Assembly (NCBI GenBank): GCA_009602735.1
Contig: WELA01002258.1
Coordinates: 871,140-935,139 of the forward strand
Reading direction: 5' to 3'
DNA length: 64,000 bases
Source: Mesotaenium endlicherianum
Taxonomy: Eukaryota > Streptophyta > Zygnematophyceae > Zygnematales > Mesotaeniaceae
Made by a program: the position numbers and the translations under genes. Shown piece after piece: positions 31,805 to 42,083 of the stretch (the stretch's first letter is position 1; each line of letters opens with the position of its first letter). A model generated the notes under the pieces. That model was not told the origin of the DNA. It saw nothing but the letters and a program-made list of their open reading frames with translations, and did no database searches.

Positions 31805-32524
31805 TGTAAGGGAAACTGAAGATAAGCTACCTTTTTGAAAAAATTTGCTAAGTGTTGAATGAGGAACTGGTTGAACATGGGAAGCACTGAGTGTGGGATG
31901 CCTCACCGCATGATGCAAGTGCAGGAAGACCAGGAATGGGTCAGACCCCAACCAGTTTGTCACCGACAAACGTGCAAAGGACGATCAATCCGATCGATCC
32001 CCACGTGCGACGAGGCACCGACACGTCAACCAAGTCGAAGGCACACGTGCTGAGAAGCCACGCACGCGCCAGGGGTCCGACGCTGTTAGGCACAACAGGG
32101 ACTCATTGCTGAACAACATGAGAGTTGTTAGCGTGCTTTTCAAATAGCCATGATGGTTTTCTTGCATGTAAATCTGAAAATGTGCAAGTCACGAAACAGT
32201 GTGGTTTAGTCCCCCGGCATAGTTCTTCGTGGTGGCGTGCGTCAAGTCCCCGCCCCCGTCGTCCACGTGAGTTCAATCCCACATTCTCCGCAAGCAGCAG
32301 GCCTCTATTGAGGTGTGGGTGGAGGACGCTGCCACCGTCCCATCGAGGAGCTCTCTGTGGCGCTCTTTCAGGGGGGGGCACCTGTCGCAGTGGAGAAGAA
32401 AGAGGCTGACGCACTGTATGACCTGAAGAAGATGGAGAGGGAGCTGGCGGGCGTGGAGCACTGCCAACCTGGCGGGGCTGCAGGATCGCCTCTCGGCCGT
32501 CAACCCGTTCAGCCTCCTTATACA
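31805..32524. other. Unassigned DNA between two retroelements
   Basis: No recognised gene. The stretch 32330-32520 reads in part like coding DNA (EELSVALFQGGAPVAVEKKE in one frame, ANLAGLQDRLSAVNPF in another) and could be a captured gene scrap. A B-box-like GAGTTCAATCC at about 32270 is not accompanied by a tRNA fold. Confidence 0.3.
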
Positions 32525-34480
32525 TGAGTTAACTGATTGCATGACTGATGCACGTTCACTCGCATTTGACTTTGGAACGCTAGTTGTGAAGCCTTTTGCT
32601 GATTATTAGGTAATCAAAAAACCCATAAGATTACTTGATGACGTAGAATCTTTCAATAATTGTTAATCGTCTACTGATAAGTCGATTCATTTCAGTGGTA
32701 TTGGAGTTGGTGTCATAGATTCCTTTGTATGGTAAGGACGCGGTATCAGAATAGCAACTCTTAAGATATGGAGGGTCAGGATAATGAGAAGAGGGAGGAA
32801 AAAATGAAGATGTTAAATTTCGTACTTATGCTGAAGTTCTTGCATCTAAAGAAGCTAGAGAAGCCGAGGAAACGGCGGCGGCCCTCGTTGTAGTAGCACC
32901 TCAGCAAGCAAAAAAAGATCTCATTAAAACAGAGGCCAAACGTTTGGCTAAAGCAGAGAACGAGGCAGATGCTGAAAAGCGGCGTTTGGCTGACAACAAC
33001 ACGGTTGAAGAAATGATGGTAGAAAGGGCCACTCTCCAAAACCAACCTCTTGATGGAACTACTACTGTACCTTTCACCCAAATAAATAGACAGTTAGGCG
33101 AGATAGGACTTGCTCATGCAGCAGCAAGAGGAAATGCCAAATCTGCTGCTGAGCAATTGAACGATGCTGCTGCTGCTATTGCTGGATTGCAACCTCAGAA
33201 TGTTGATGTGGGTGCATTGTTGCGTTCAAACGCAGTCTCAGATGACATTGATGTATCAGTCTCAACAGGAGGACTAGAGGATTATGATAGCGTTCATGCA
33301 TAAGAAAGATTAACTGGGGTTTCACACTACTGGTGGTGGCAGGGGGCCTAGCAGGCTCAAGCCAAAGTCACCTCAGGACTATGACCCCGAGGAAAGCAAA
33401 AAGAATTCCATGACAAAGTTTCTCGGTGATGTTGAGCAGTGGCTGGAGAATTAACCAGATAAGCAAGATTTTGGAATATTTAGACACACCGGTGCTCTGT
33501 TGAAAGGCAGCACAGCAGACTGGTGGCTTCTCTACAAAGGAGGGTGTAAAGCTAAACAACTCGGTGACCCTACATGGGAAGAGTTCCGTTGAGCAATTGC
33601 ATAAGAAATTAGATGTCATCAATCAAATGGAGAAAGCTATCTATGAAATGATCTGCTTGTCATTGAAGCAAATTACTTCAGTTGGTGAGTATGCAAAGAA
33701 ATTCCAGGAAAATGTGATGAAGTAGCTTGCATTGTCAAAGCTACATCGAATTGCATACTTCCAGTTTGGCTTGAAGTCTGAGGTCTCGAGTCAATTTGCT
33801 AAGAAGAAGTATAAGAAGCTGGCTCATTTGATCCAAGATATTGATGCTTGGGATCAACGGGAATTCAACCATAACTTGGCACCCACCAGTGTCTCTCCTC
33901 TTGTCCTGTATGGATGGCAAATGAAGCAAAAAGAAAGGTTTCCAGGAGGATGCAAGTTGCTGAATACAATGGAGTTTGTCTAAAGCTCGAATTACAAGAA
34001 AGACATAATGTTTTGCTTGTTGCTCAAAGAGTTACCTCTTTAATTTGAGAAAAGAGTAAGCCCACCGGAGCACCCTACCGCTGCGATAATTGTTGCTCAG
34101 TATGATGGTGTTTTTAACATGCCCCCAGGAATGCCCCTTAAAAGGGAGGTAGATCATAAGATTGATTTGGTACCCGGAGGCAGCCTCCGTGGCAGCGTAC
34201 GCATGGCTCGTCCTATGTTGAGAGTGAGGAGACAAAAACACAAATTCAAGAGTTGAGGAAAAGAGTTACATATCTCCTAGTAAGTCCCCTTATGGCGCAC
34301 CCATTCTATTCGTTCTGAAGAAGGATGGCAGAATGCGAATGTGTGTGGACTACAAACCTAAAACTAGAATCACGGTAAAGAATTAATGTGCTTTACCTAG
34401 GATTGAGGATCTGCTTGATACAGTGTCTGGAGCTAAAGTGTTATATAAAATTGACCTTAATACTAAATAGCCCGGAGGTT
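32525..34480 (+). mobile_element. Fossil chromovirus of family A, internally deleted
   Basis: The 3' part of an LTR (about 32525-32697, ending TTCATTTCA) is followed by a mutated tRNA-Met primer site (TGGTATTGGAG at 32699) and a gag related to the one at 40605. Gag stops and frame slips are frequent. At about 33878 the sequence jumps from the gag region equivalent to 41759 directly to the pol region equivalent to 42692, losing about 930 bases (zinc knuckle, frameshift site and protease). The rest reaches the start of the reverse transcriptase (KIDL equivalent, about 34450), where it is truncated. It is much more diverged than the copy at 39825-47932. Confidence 0.82.
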
Positions 34481-34651
34481 TCTAGATGGACCAACGGTCA
34501 CTTTCTAGACCAACTACTTGGCCCTCTGATATGTGGTTGGAATTTCATACTACTCATTTGTTTATTGTGAAATTAATCTCGAACGATAGCTTACGTCGCA
34601 AGGAACCTGGCATAAAATCAAGAGATCAAAACAACCAAGTATGGGGCCGGG

Positions 34652-34920
34652 GGCCCCCAACACATCCCAAAACTTGCCACCTCTTTTTAGAATAATGTAC
34701 ACATGTTCTTTTGACTTAAAAATGGCACATTTGACTTTTGCCACATGGAGTTCTTCTAGGTCCTTCCTCTAACTTCGAGAATGCCTCAGAAGGTTCAAAG
34801 GACATGAACCAAGTCACTAGAGTATCTATTCACACTTGACTCCACACAATACTACTCCAAATATAATCAAAAGCATCAAAAATATATGCAAACTAATACA
34901 TTATAACTCAAATCATTACA
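34652..34920 (-). repeat. Inverted 5' part of a family B LTR
   Basis: The plus strand here is the reverse complement of roughly the first 265 bases of the LTR at 50258 (compare GGCAAGTTTTGGGATGTG and GTGACTTGGTTCATGTCC). The LTR's terminal TG appears as CA at 34919-34920 and abuts integrase sequence in sense orientation. Confidence 0.85.
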
Positions 34921-35860
34921 TGGGTACATTGCTGGATATGTCCACTGCTTACCACCCGCAATCAGATGGACAAAAAGAGCGTATAAATCGTACTCTCAAG
35001 ACCTCTCTAAAGGCCTACGTGTCTACTCTGGAGCAAGACTGGAACATGTACTTGACACCCTTGAAGTTTGCCTACAACAACACGACGCAGGCCTCTACCC
35101 ACGAGTCCCCATTCTTCCTCAACTATGGCTTCCATCCGACCACGCCACTGAGCTTCACGGCTGGCCACAATGAAGTACCTGCAGCGGCATATTTTTTGGA
35201 GACATTAGAAGTAGCCCTTACAGCAGCCACAAAAGCTCTACAACACGCGCAAGATGCTCAAGCAAAAATGGCAAACAAGGCTAGAAGAGAAATTACATAC
35301 AAAGTGGGCGACGCAATGTTACTATCATCCAATAACATTTCCTTTAAAAACAAGCCTGCCGGCAGCAAGATCTCTCCCAAGTATTTGGGACCCTTCAAGA
35401 TAATCCAACAAGTCAATCCATTTGCTTTCAAGCTAGAGCTTCCCCAGACTATGCACATCGACCCCGTGTTCCACGCTTTGCTCTTCAAGCGATATGAACA
35501 ACCCGACAACAAGTTCCCCAGACGTGTGACAACCCCACCACCCCCAACAATAGTGGATGATCATTTGGAGTATGAAGTTGAAGACATATTGGCTATGAGA
35601 AATTTCAAGAGGCAACAACATTGTTTCATTAAGTAGAAAGAATATCCACATTCAGATAATAGTTGGGTAGCGGCGCACTACCTTGACAAAGTTCAGAGAA
35701 AGCTGAGACGCTTTCATGCCGCCAACCCCCACCTAGGACCAGCCACAAGTTTTCCTACTAGTAGTCCAAAGACTTCAAGGAGGCAGCTTGCCACCATCAA
35801 GAAGCAGCAAAAGACCCCTTGGAGGCAGCCAGCAAGAACCAGAAAAAGGAAAAATTGACA
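34921..35860 (+). pseudogene. 3' part of family B pol: integrase end and chromodomain
   Basis: The sequence matches the pol equivalent of 54727-55665: [20 protein letters not shown] (integrase, catalytic Glu kept; Gln-Thr-Glu has become Gln-Lys-Glu), [20 protein letters not shown], and a chromodomain start YEVEDILAMRNFKRQQH. A TAG at 35634-35636 replaces the Trp of the chromodomain LIKWKGY motif. The 5' two thirds of pol, gag and the 5' LTR in its normal place are missing. Confidence 0.85.
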
Positions 35861-36282
35861 TTAGACACTCTTCTCTTCTCGCAATTTTTGGATAGAAAAC
35901 TAAAACTGCTATTGCTCATAAGTCTGTGCATATTAAATTCTGAAATTTTACCTGGCTGTAGTCCATGAGTAGTTGGTCATTTAGAGTCCAAGTTTGCTCA
36001 ATTTGGAGCAGTTCTGTAGACGCTATGATTTTTTGAATCCGTAGCAGGTTCTGGGCCAACTTGTACTATTTTCCTTATCATTAAGGAGTAGGCTAGCCAA
36101 TAAGGTCACAACACCCACGACCTTGCCTAGTCTACTTTACGTGTGTAGCACCTGACTTGGCGCTTTTGACTAGTCCTCTTCACAAGTGTGGCACCTGACT
36201 TGAACGTGTTGACTAGTCTGCTCCACATGTGTAAGACCTGACTTGACGCGCCGAGACGTCGCTTTTTCGGTGGGGGGAGTGA

Positions 36283-36784
36283 TGTAGTGATTTGAGTTTT
36301 AATATTTTAGTTTGCTTTTATGTTAATGCTTTTGAATATACTTTAAGTAGTATTGTGTGGATTCAAGTGTGAATAGATACTCTAGTGACTTGGTTCATGT
36401 CTTTTGCACCTTCAAAGGCATTTTTGAAGTTAGAGGAAGGACCTAGAAGAAATCCATGTGGCAAAAGTCAAATGTGCCATTTTCGGGTCAAAAGAACATG
36501 TGTACATTTTTCTAGAAAGAGGTGGCAAGTTTTGGGATGTGTTGGGTGCCAACACATCAACATGCACCTTCCTAGACATTACTTATGTAGCAAGTATATA
36601 AACAAGAGCTAGAACATAAGAAGGCATTCGAAAATCACTCTTGTTCTTGCCAAGTTTGAGAAGTATATCAACTTTCTAGAAACCATCTCTCTTTCAAGAA
36701 AATACCACTTGTGTTTAAAGATCGTAGTCTTGAATAGATGAAGTATTCTACTTATTAGGTACTTTATTTATGTGTTTCACTACA
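36283..36784 (+). repeat. 3' LTR of the truncated family B element
   Basis: About 502 bases from TGTAGTGATTTGAG to TTTCACTACA, homologous over its length to the LTRs at 50258-50760 and 56435-56937 but clearly more diverged. A purine run (GGTGGGGGGAG) precedes it, as expected for a polypurine tract. Confidence 0.88.
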
Positions 36785-37920
36785 TGTGGCGAAACTTGCG
36801 CTGGCTACGCTATGGAGGGTCCTAATATGTGGGTACGATGGATGTAAGGGATTGGAAAACTCCATCATATATATGTAGACATCCAAACACTCACCCGAAT
36901 TAAGAGGCTCGGGCAAGGATAATGAAAAGAGTGGAACAAGTCATTAGAGGAAGAGCGAGGGCAAGTCACGACGTGGGGGGCGCAACTTGCGCTTGCATAG
37001 CTATGGAGAGTGCCATATTTAGGGGATGGTGGATGTAAGGAGTTGGAATTCTCCATAACAAATACGTGAAGACATCTAAACACTCACCCCAATTAAGAGG
37101 CATTGGCAAGGATAGTAAAAAGAGAGGTACAAGTTATTAGAGGAGAAGCGAGGGCAAGTCACAACATGGAGCGCAACTTGCGCTCGCATAGCTATGGAGG
37201 GTGCCATTTTGAGAGGATGATGGATGTAAAGGGATGGAATGCAATATATGTCATGACATACAAACACTCAACCCATTTACAAGGCATCGAAATAATAGTG
37301 AAAAGACTGGTACAAGTGACTAGAGAACCAGCGAGGGCAGGTAATGTCATCGAGCGCAACTTGCGCTCGCCTAGCTATGGAGGGTGGCATTTTGAGGGGA
37401 GGATGGATGTAAAAGGTTGGAATACTCCATAATATATATGTGACGATAAGCTAACACTCACCCCATTTAAGAGGCTTTCGCGAGGATAGTCAAAAGAGTG
37501 GGACAAGTCATTGGAGGAAGAAGCGTGGGCGAGCACGACATCGAGCGCAACTTGCGCTCGCATAGCTATGGAGGGTGCCGCTTTGAGAGGATGATGGATG
37601 TGAAGGGTAGGAATACTCTTTATATATATGAAAAGACATCCAAACACGCACCCCAATTAAGAGGCTTTGGCAAGGATAGTCAAAAGAGTCATACAAGTGA
37701 GTAGAGGGAGCAAGGGAGAGTAAACAACAAAGAGCATAATTTGCGCACGACAAGCTATGGAGGGTGCCATTTTTAAGGAATGATATATAAGAGGTAGATA
37801 TACAATGTAATATATATGTAAAGACATCCAAATACTCAAGCATAGACAAAAAGTGGCATAAGTGAGTAGAGGGAGACGAGAGCGAGTCGACGACACAAAG
37901 GGCTCGTTCATAGTAAAACC
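36785..37920. repeat. ~190-bp satellite array, about six copies
   Basis: The landmark GCAACTTGCGCTCGCATAGC recurs at about 36792, 36982, 37173, 37356, 37547 and 37734, so the period is 183-191 bases. Each unit also carries GATGGATGTAAGGG, ATATATATGT, CATCCAAACACTCACCCCAA, AAGAGGC and GCGAGGGCAAGTC. The array starts exactly where the family B LTR ends and fades out near 37900. Small frames in it (for example 37103-37432) are products of the repeat. Confidence 0.85.
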
Positions 37921-38966
37921 AGTAACAAGCCGATACAGCGTGTCTTGGGGGCAAGTCAAAGACAAGAGTGACAAGTGCACTAAGCAAGATCTAGGAGGTT
38001 GATATATTAATGGATGATGGATTTGACGGGTGCGCATACTCACCGGTGCATACTTAACGAAGTCCAGAAAGTCCCCATTTACAATCAATTGGCTTGGATG
38101 ATCAACGAAAGGACAAGGAGATACATAGGTCCTAGAGGCAAGGGAATGAAATGGGAATAAAAGAACGCTCATCTCCCTATGGGGCTATGGAGGAAATTGA
38201 TAAAAAGAATTGGAGCCAAATGGGTGGCCAAACGACGCGATGAGCGCAAATTCAGCTCTTTCATGAATGGAATCTGTAAAAAATATTGAGAGGGAAATAG
38301 GGAGTTGAGATTCAGTGTAAATCCCATAGAAGGGCATGTTATCTATAACAATTACCAAAAGTTATGAAAAAACGTAGGAACAAAAGCAAATCATTAGGGC
38401 CGCTTAGCAACGGATTTTCCTTAGTGTTTGTCAAATTGTCCTTTTCAAAATATTCGTGAGAAAGCCAGATCATTCTCATCTGACGTGTCGGGCCGATTTG
38501 ACGTCCACATGCATGCATAGAAATATCTAGAATATACTAACTTAGGCGCGCTAGGCTAAATCGAAACTTCTAGGTAAATCGACCTAGTCGGCACTCCGCG
38601 TCTGCCGAACTTACGTGAAGGTTCCAGTTCACTCTAACGGGCCAGACCGCTCGACGCTGTCGGTCAGTCCGACGGTCGCGCTCACCGCGAATTAAGGACA
38701 GTCGTCAACAGACCTCAAAACTAATTAATTTTCGGAAATCCTTAACTCTCTCAATACTTAACCAAATTCGATGAACTTTGTATCAAAATGACCAAAAAAA
38801 CACACTCTAGACTTCTAAGCAATCAAAACATACTTTCATGAAACTCAAAAATGCAATCTATGAACCTATGACCTTATCATATTGTGAATTTGTTTTGTGT
38901 TAATAATGTGCAGCAATGTGCACCAATTTGAATCATAATGACCAATTAAAAACAAGAATATAAACC
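37921..38966. other. Unassigned DNA upstream of the piggyBac-like gene
   Basis: No coding or RNA gene could be supported. The 5' terminal inverted repeat of the piggyBac-like element may lie here but was not identified. Confidence 0.3.
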
Positions 38967-39236
38967 TTGTTAGACAATCATTTTGAATCGGACGGCGGCT
39001 ATAATGTCATTGTTAGTCAAAATAGTGTGCAAAATCCAGAAACATTGACTGTTGACGATCAAAGGTTTAGATCCAAACGGATCCAATTGACGAAAAAAGA
39101 AAGCAAAGACCAAAAGGAACTACGAGGAAAATTGGTATCCAAAAAGCGGAAGAAGCAAGGCGAAGCAAGAAGTGAGAAGAACCAAGAAGAAGGCCTCTTC
39201 TTTTATCATTTTGGCAAATTTTACAGGCATGGCTAA
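38967..39236 (+). CDS. Small basic reading frame upstream of the piggyBac-like gene
   Basis: An 89-codon frame rich in Lys, Arg and Glu (RIQLTKKESKDQKELRGKLV, then SKKRKKQGEARSEKNQ). It ends eight bases into the next frame. It may be a 5' exon or leader of the piggyBac-like gene; the TTTTACAG before 39229 resembles a splice acceptor. No domain is recognised. Confidence 0.25.
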   Translation: MLDNHFESDGGYNVIVSQNSVQNPETLTVDDQRFRSKRIQLTKKESKDQKELRGKLVSKKRKKQGEARSEKNQEEGLFFYHFGKFYRHG

Positions 39237-39824
39237 ACCTCCGGACGTTGTGGTGCTCGAAAACTTTGGCGAACGAACCAGAATTTTAGTACCAAGCTAG
39301 TTCTGGGGTAATAGGTGGGCTAGAGTATCTTTTGGGGAGGGTTACGATGAAATTTATTTGTTGGGAAGGGTGAATCAAGAGGTGAAGAGGAAGGATAAGG
39401 AATCTGAATGGAAGGTCTTGTTTGAGTTTGACAGAGACTGTAAAATTTGGAACGCGATAGTTATCAGGTCGTACCTACCTAAAGTACTCGAGATTCGGTG
39501 GCAAACTTTAAAAACAGGAGTTAGAATTAGCAAAACCACTGCAAATACACCACAATTTGCTGCAGAGGAAATGGATGAGTTAAATTTATTGCTGGAAACT
39601 TGGGCTGCAAATCACAGGACTCAATTGAAGAAGCAAAGGGAATTAGAGACTCAGGGGCTAGCAAACCAACAGGCGGGAGCAAGCACATCTGGAGGCAGGC
39701 AGGGTGAAAATGAGCAGGAGCATGAAGAGGAGAAGGAGGAGGAGGAGGAGGAGGAGGAGGAGGCGGAGTTTGATGAGGAGGAGGATGATGAAGACTTTGT
39801 AGAGGAGGAGGAGGAGGAGGAGGA
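39229..39824 (+). pseudogene. N-terminal part of a piggyBac-type transposase gene, interrupted by a retroelement
   Basis: From ATG 39229 the frame reads MAKPPDVVVLENFGERTRIL, then a TAG at 39298-39300, then WARVSFGEGYDEIYLLGRV, KVLFEFDRDCKIWNAIVIRS and an acidic Glu/Asp tract. The tract is cut at 39824 by the LTR of the family A chromovirus. The five bases GAGGA before the LTR recur after the element at 47933-47937. The codon split by the insertion continues in the same frame on the far side, where Glu codons run into an ATG-containing basic segment. The link to the transposase is thus by reading-frame continuity, not by homology of this N-terminal region, which I do not recognise. Confidence 0.65.
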
Positions 39825-40570
39825 TGTAATGAATCAGTATATTAGTAGATATAATATTCATTTAAATATAATAGTTAATTTAGTTCAGCCTGCTGAACTT
39901 CAGTTAATAGTCAGTCTGCTGAACTTTAGTTAATAATCAGTCTGCTGGACTTTACATAATTATCAGTTTAATGACTCGGCCAAAAGCAGCAGGCTGAAGT
40001 CAATTTAAGTCAGCTTGCTGACACATTCTTTGACAGCCAGCTGACTTCCGTGCTCGGTAGCAGCGAACTGCCTTGATATGCATCTAAGTACCACCTGCTA
40101 GATGAATGGCCAGATGACATCCCCATGATGGATGGCTATTCGGGATGATGGGAGATGGCGGTGGATTTGGTTAACCGAGGTCCTACCAACGTGGTTAACT
40201 CCCGGGTAGGCGGTGCCATCGCACTGACCGTTGAACAGTAAACTCATTCCATGTACATATGCTAGGCATTGCTCTCGAGTTCGGCATTCGGAAACGAGGC
40301 CAACTCTCCTGTAGAGCTTACTGAGAGTCATCTGAATCCAAGGCGAGAAGCCATTGATACGCACTGTTTTCTAACCTTGCTTATGTATGAGTTTACTGAT
40401 TTGCAATATTGATGCTAGTTTACTCGCATTTGACTTACGAGTATTATTCACTGCTAGTGTATTGTCCTTTGCCGTTTAACCAGTTAACGGAAATTACCAT
40501 AAAGATTACTTGCTGATATAAAGATCTTTATTAATTGTTAATCGCCTATTTGGTAAGTCGATTCATTTCA
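39825..40570 (+). repeat. 5' LTR of the family A chromovirus (746 bp)
   Basis: It runs from TGTAATGAATCAG to TTCATTTCA. Its last 71 bases recur, minus a 16-base deletion, at 47878-47932 and, more diverged, before 32698. Near its start (39886-39966) it holds three ~26-base tandem units of the type AGTCAGTCTGCTGAACTTTA. Confidence 0.82.
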
Positions 40571-40571
40571 G

Positions 40572-40583
40572 TGGTATCGGAGC
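40572..40583 (+). promoter_or_regulatory. Primer binding site, initiator tRNA-Met type
   Basis: TGGTATCGGAGC begins two bases after the LTR end. It matches the TGGTATCAGAGC primer site used by many plant LTR retrotransposons with one change. Confidence 0.88.
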
Positions 40584-40604
40584 AGTTATCACAGTCTTCT
40601 TTGT

Positions 40605-42083
40605 ATGGTAAGGACAAGGTCTCAAACTAGCAACTCCCGAGACATGGAGAACCAGGATAACGAGAATGTCGAAAACCAGGCGGAAAGCCATGTAGCGGGA
40701 AACCGTACCTATTCGGAAGCAGTAGCGGATACTGCAGCTAGGGAGGCTGCAGATGAGGCAGCTGCTATTGCCTCAGTCGCAGCTCAGCAAGCTGAGGAGG
40801 AGATAGCCAGACTAGAAGCTGAACAAGTAGCAAAGGCCGCTGAAGATATACAAAGGAGGGAAGGACAGCCAGCTGACGAGCGCACTGTTGAAGAACTTAT
40901 GGCATCAAGGGCCAATGTTCTGAACCCACCTCCTGCCGTACAACTCAATGTACCCCTAGGTCAAATACGTGACCGGCTGAATGCGGCAGGAATTGCTGCT
41001 GCAGGAGCAAGAGGGATTGTTGAGGACACTACTCAGCGAGTAGATGCCAATGCTGCTGCTGCATTTGCTAATCTACCACCCCAAAATGTAGACTTGGGAG
41101 CATTGTTCGTTCAGATGCAGTCGCAAATGGCGACCATGTATCAGTCCCAGCAGGAGGACAAAAGAATCATAATGTCCCTACTCCGGGACAGAGACCAACT
41201 GGGGTCTCACACCACTAGTGGTGGTGGCCGAGGGCCTAGTAAGCCCAAGCCGAAACCTCCCCAGGACTATGATCCTGAGGGAAACAGAAAATATTACCTG
41301 ATCAAGTTTCTCGCGGATGTTGAGCAGTGGCTGGAGAACTACCCAGAACTGCAAGATTACGAGAAGGTCAGGCACACCGGTGCGCTACTGAAAGGCAGTG
41401 CCGCAGACTGGTGGCTTTACTGGAAGGAAGAGCGTAAGGCTCGGCAACTCGGTGACCCTACGTGGGTAGAGTTTGTCGAGAAGTTGCATGAGAAGTTTGA
41501 TGTCATCAACCAGCAGGAGAAAGCTATCTATGCGATGATCTCCCTGACACTGAAGCAGACCACTTCAGTTGCTGAGTTTGCTCAAAAGTTCCAAGAGAAC
41601 ATGATGAAGCAGCCTGATTTGCCAGAACGGTATAGGATAGCATACTTCAGGTATGGCTTGAAATCCGAGGTCTCTGGTCATTTTGCTGAGAAAAAGTATG
41701 AGAAACTGGCTGACTTGATCCAGGATGCTGACGCCTGGGATCAGCAGCAGTTCAATCACAAGCGCCAGAGTAACGCTTTGGTGTCTAAGATTGTCAAAAA
41801 GCCCCACGGTTCCTACAATGCAGTTGAAGGAGACCAGGCTGAGGATAATCAGGGTGATGAATATGAGTATGAGTACAATGCTATTCAGTCTAGAGGTAGA
41901 GGTGGTCCCTCTCGAGGTGGCTATGGAAGGGGTGGTGGTAGGACTAAGCCGAGACCAGCCTCAGCAAAATCTACTTGCTACCATTGTCAGCAGAAAGGCC
42001 ACTACAGAGAACAGTGTCCGGTCAAGCACCTGCCTAAGGTCGAGAGAAAAGACCAGCCTTTAAAAGACAGCAACAGTCAGTAA
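40605..42083 (+). CDS. Gag of the family A chromovirus
   Basis: 492 codons from ATG 40605, the first ATG after the primer site. The N-terminal third is Ala/Glu-rich and probably coiled coil ([20 protein letters not shown]). The middle carries the retrotransposon gag fold signature ([50 protein letters not shown]). An Arg/Gly-rich stretch precedes one CCHC zinc knuckle ([14 protein letters not shown]) near residue 458. Gag forms the virus-like particle and binds the RNA. It ends at TAA inside the frameshift hairpin. Confidence 0.9.
   Translation: MVRTRSQTSNSRDMENQDNENVENQAESHVAGNRTYSEAVADTAAREAADEAAAIASVAAQQAEEEIARLEAEQVAKAAEDIQRREGQPADERTVEELMASRANVLNPPPAVQLNVPLGQIRDRLNAAGIAAAGARGIVEDTTQRVDANAAAAFANLPPQNVDLGALFVQMQSQMATMYQSQQEDKRIIMSLLRDRDQLGSHTTSGGGRGPSKPKPKPPQDYDPEGNRKYYLIKFLADVEQWLENYPELQDYEKVRHTGALLKGSAADWWLYWKEERKARQLGDPTWVEFVEKLHEKFDVINQQEKAIYAMISLTLKQTTSVAEFAQKFQENMMKQPDLPERYRIAYFRYGLKSEVSGHFAEKKYEKLADLIQDADAWDQQQFNHKRQSNALVSKIVKKPHGSYNAVEGDQAEDNQGDEYEYEYNAIQSRGRGGPSRGGYGRGGGRTKPRPASAKSTCYHCQQKGHYREQCPVKHLPKVERKDQPLKDSNSQ

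Noticed and set aside
26394-31811. TAAGG on both sides of the methyltransferase element as a target duplication
   Set aside because: The left TAAGG is part of the direct repeat itself (GTTAAGG versus GTTGAGG in the other copy), so it is not flanking DNA.
32200-32300. tRNA gene or tRNA-derived SINE suggested by GAGTTCAATCC
   Set aside because: There is no matching A box, acceptor stem or cloverleaf around it.
37103-37704. Short plus- and minus-strand frames with repeated motifs as a gene family
   Set aside because: They recur with the ~190-bp satellite period and change frame between units.
39658-39861. Leu/Ile-rich minus-strand frame resembling a membrane protein
   Set aside because: It is the complement of the (GAG)n acidic tract.
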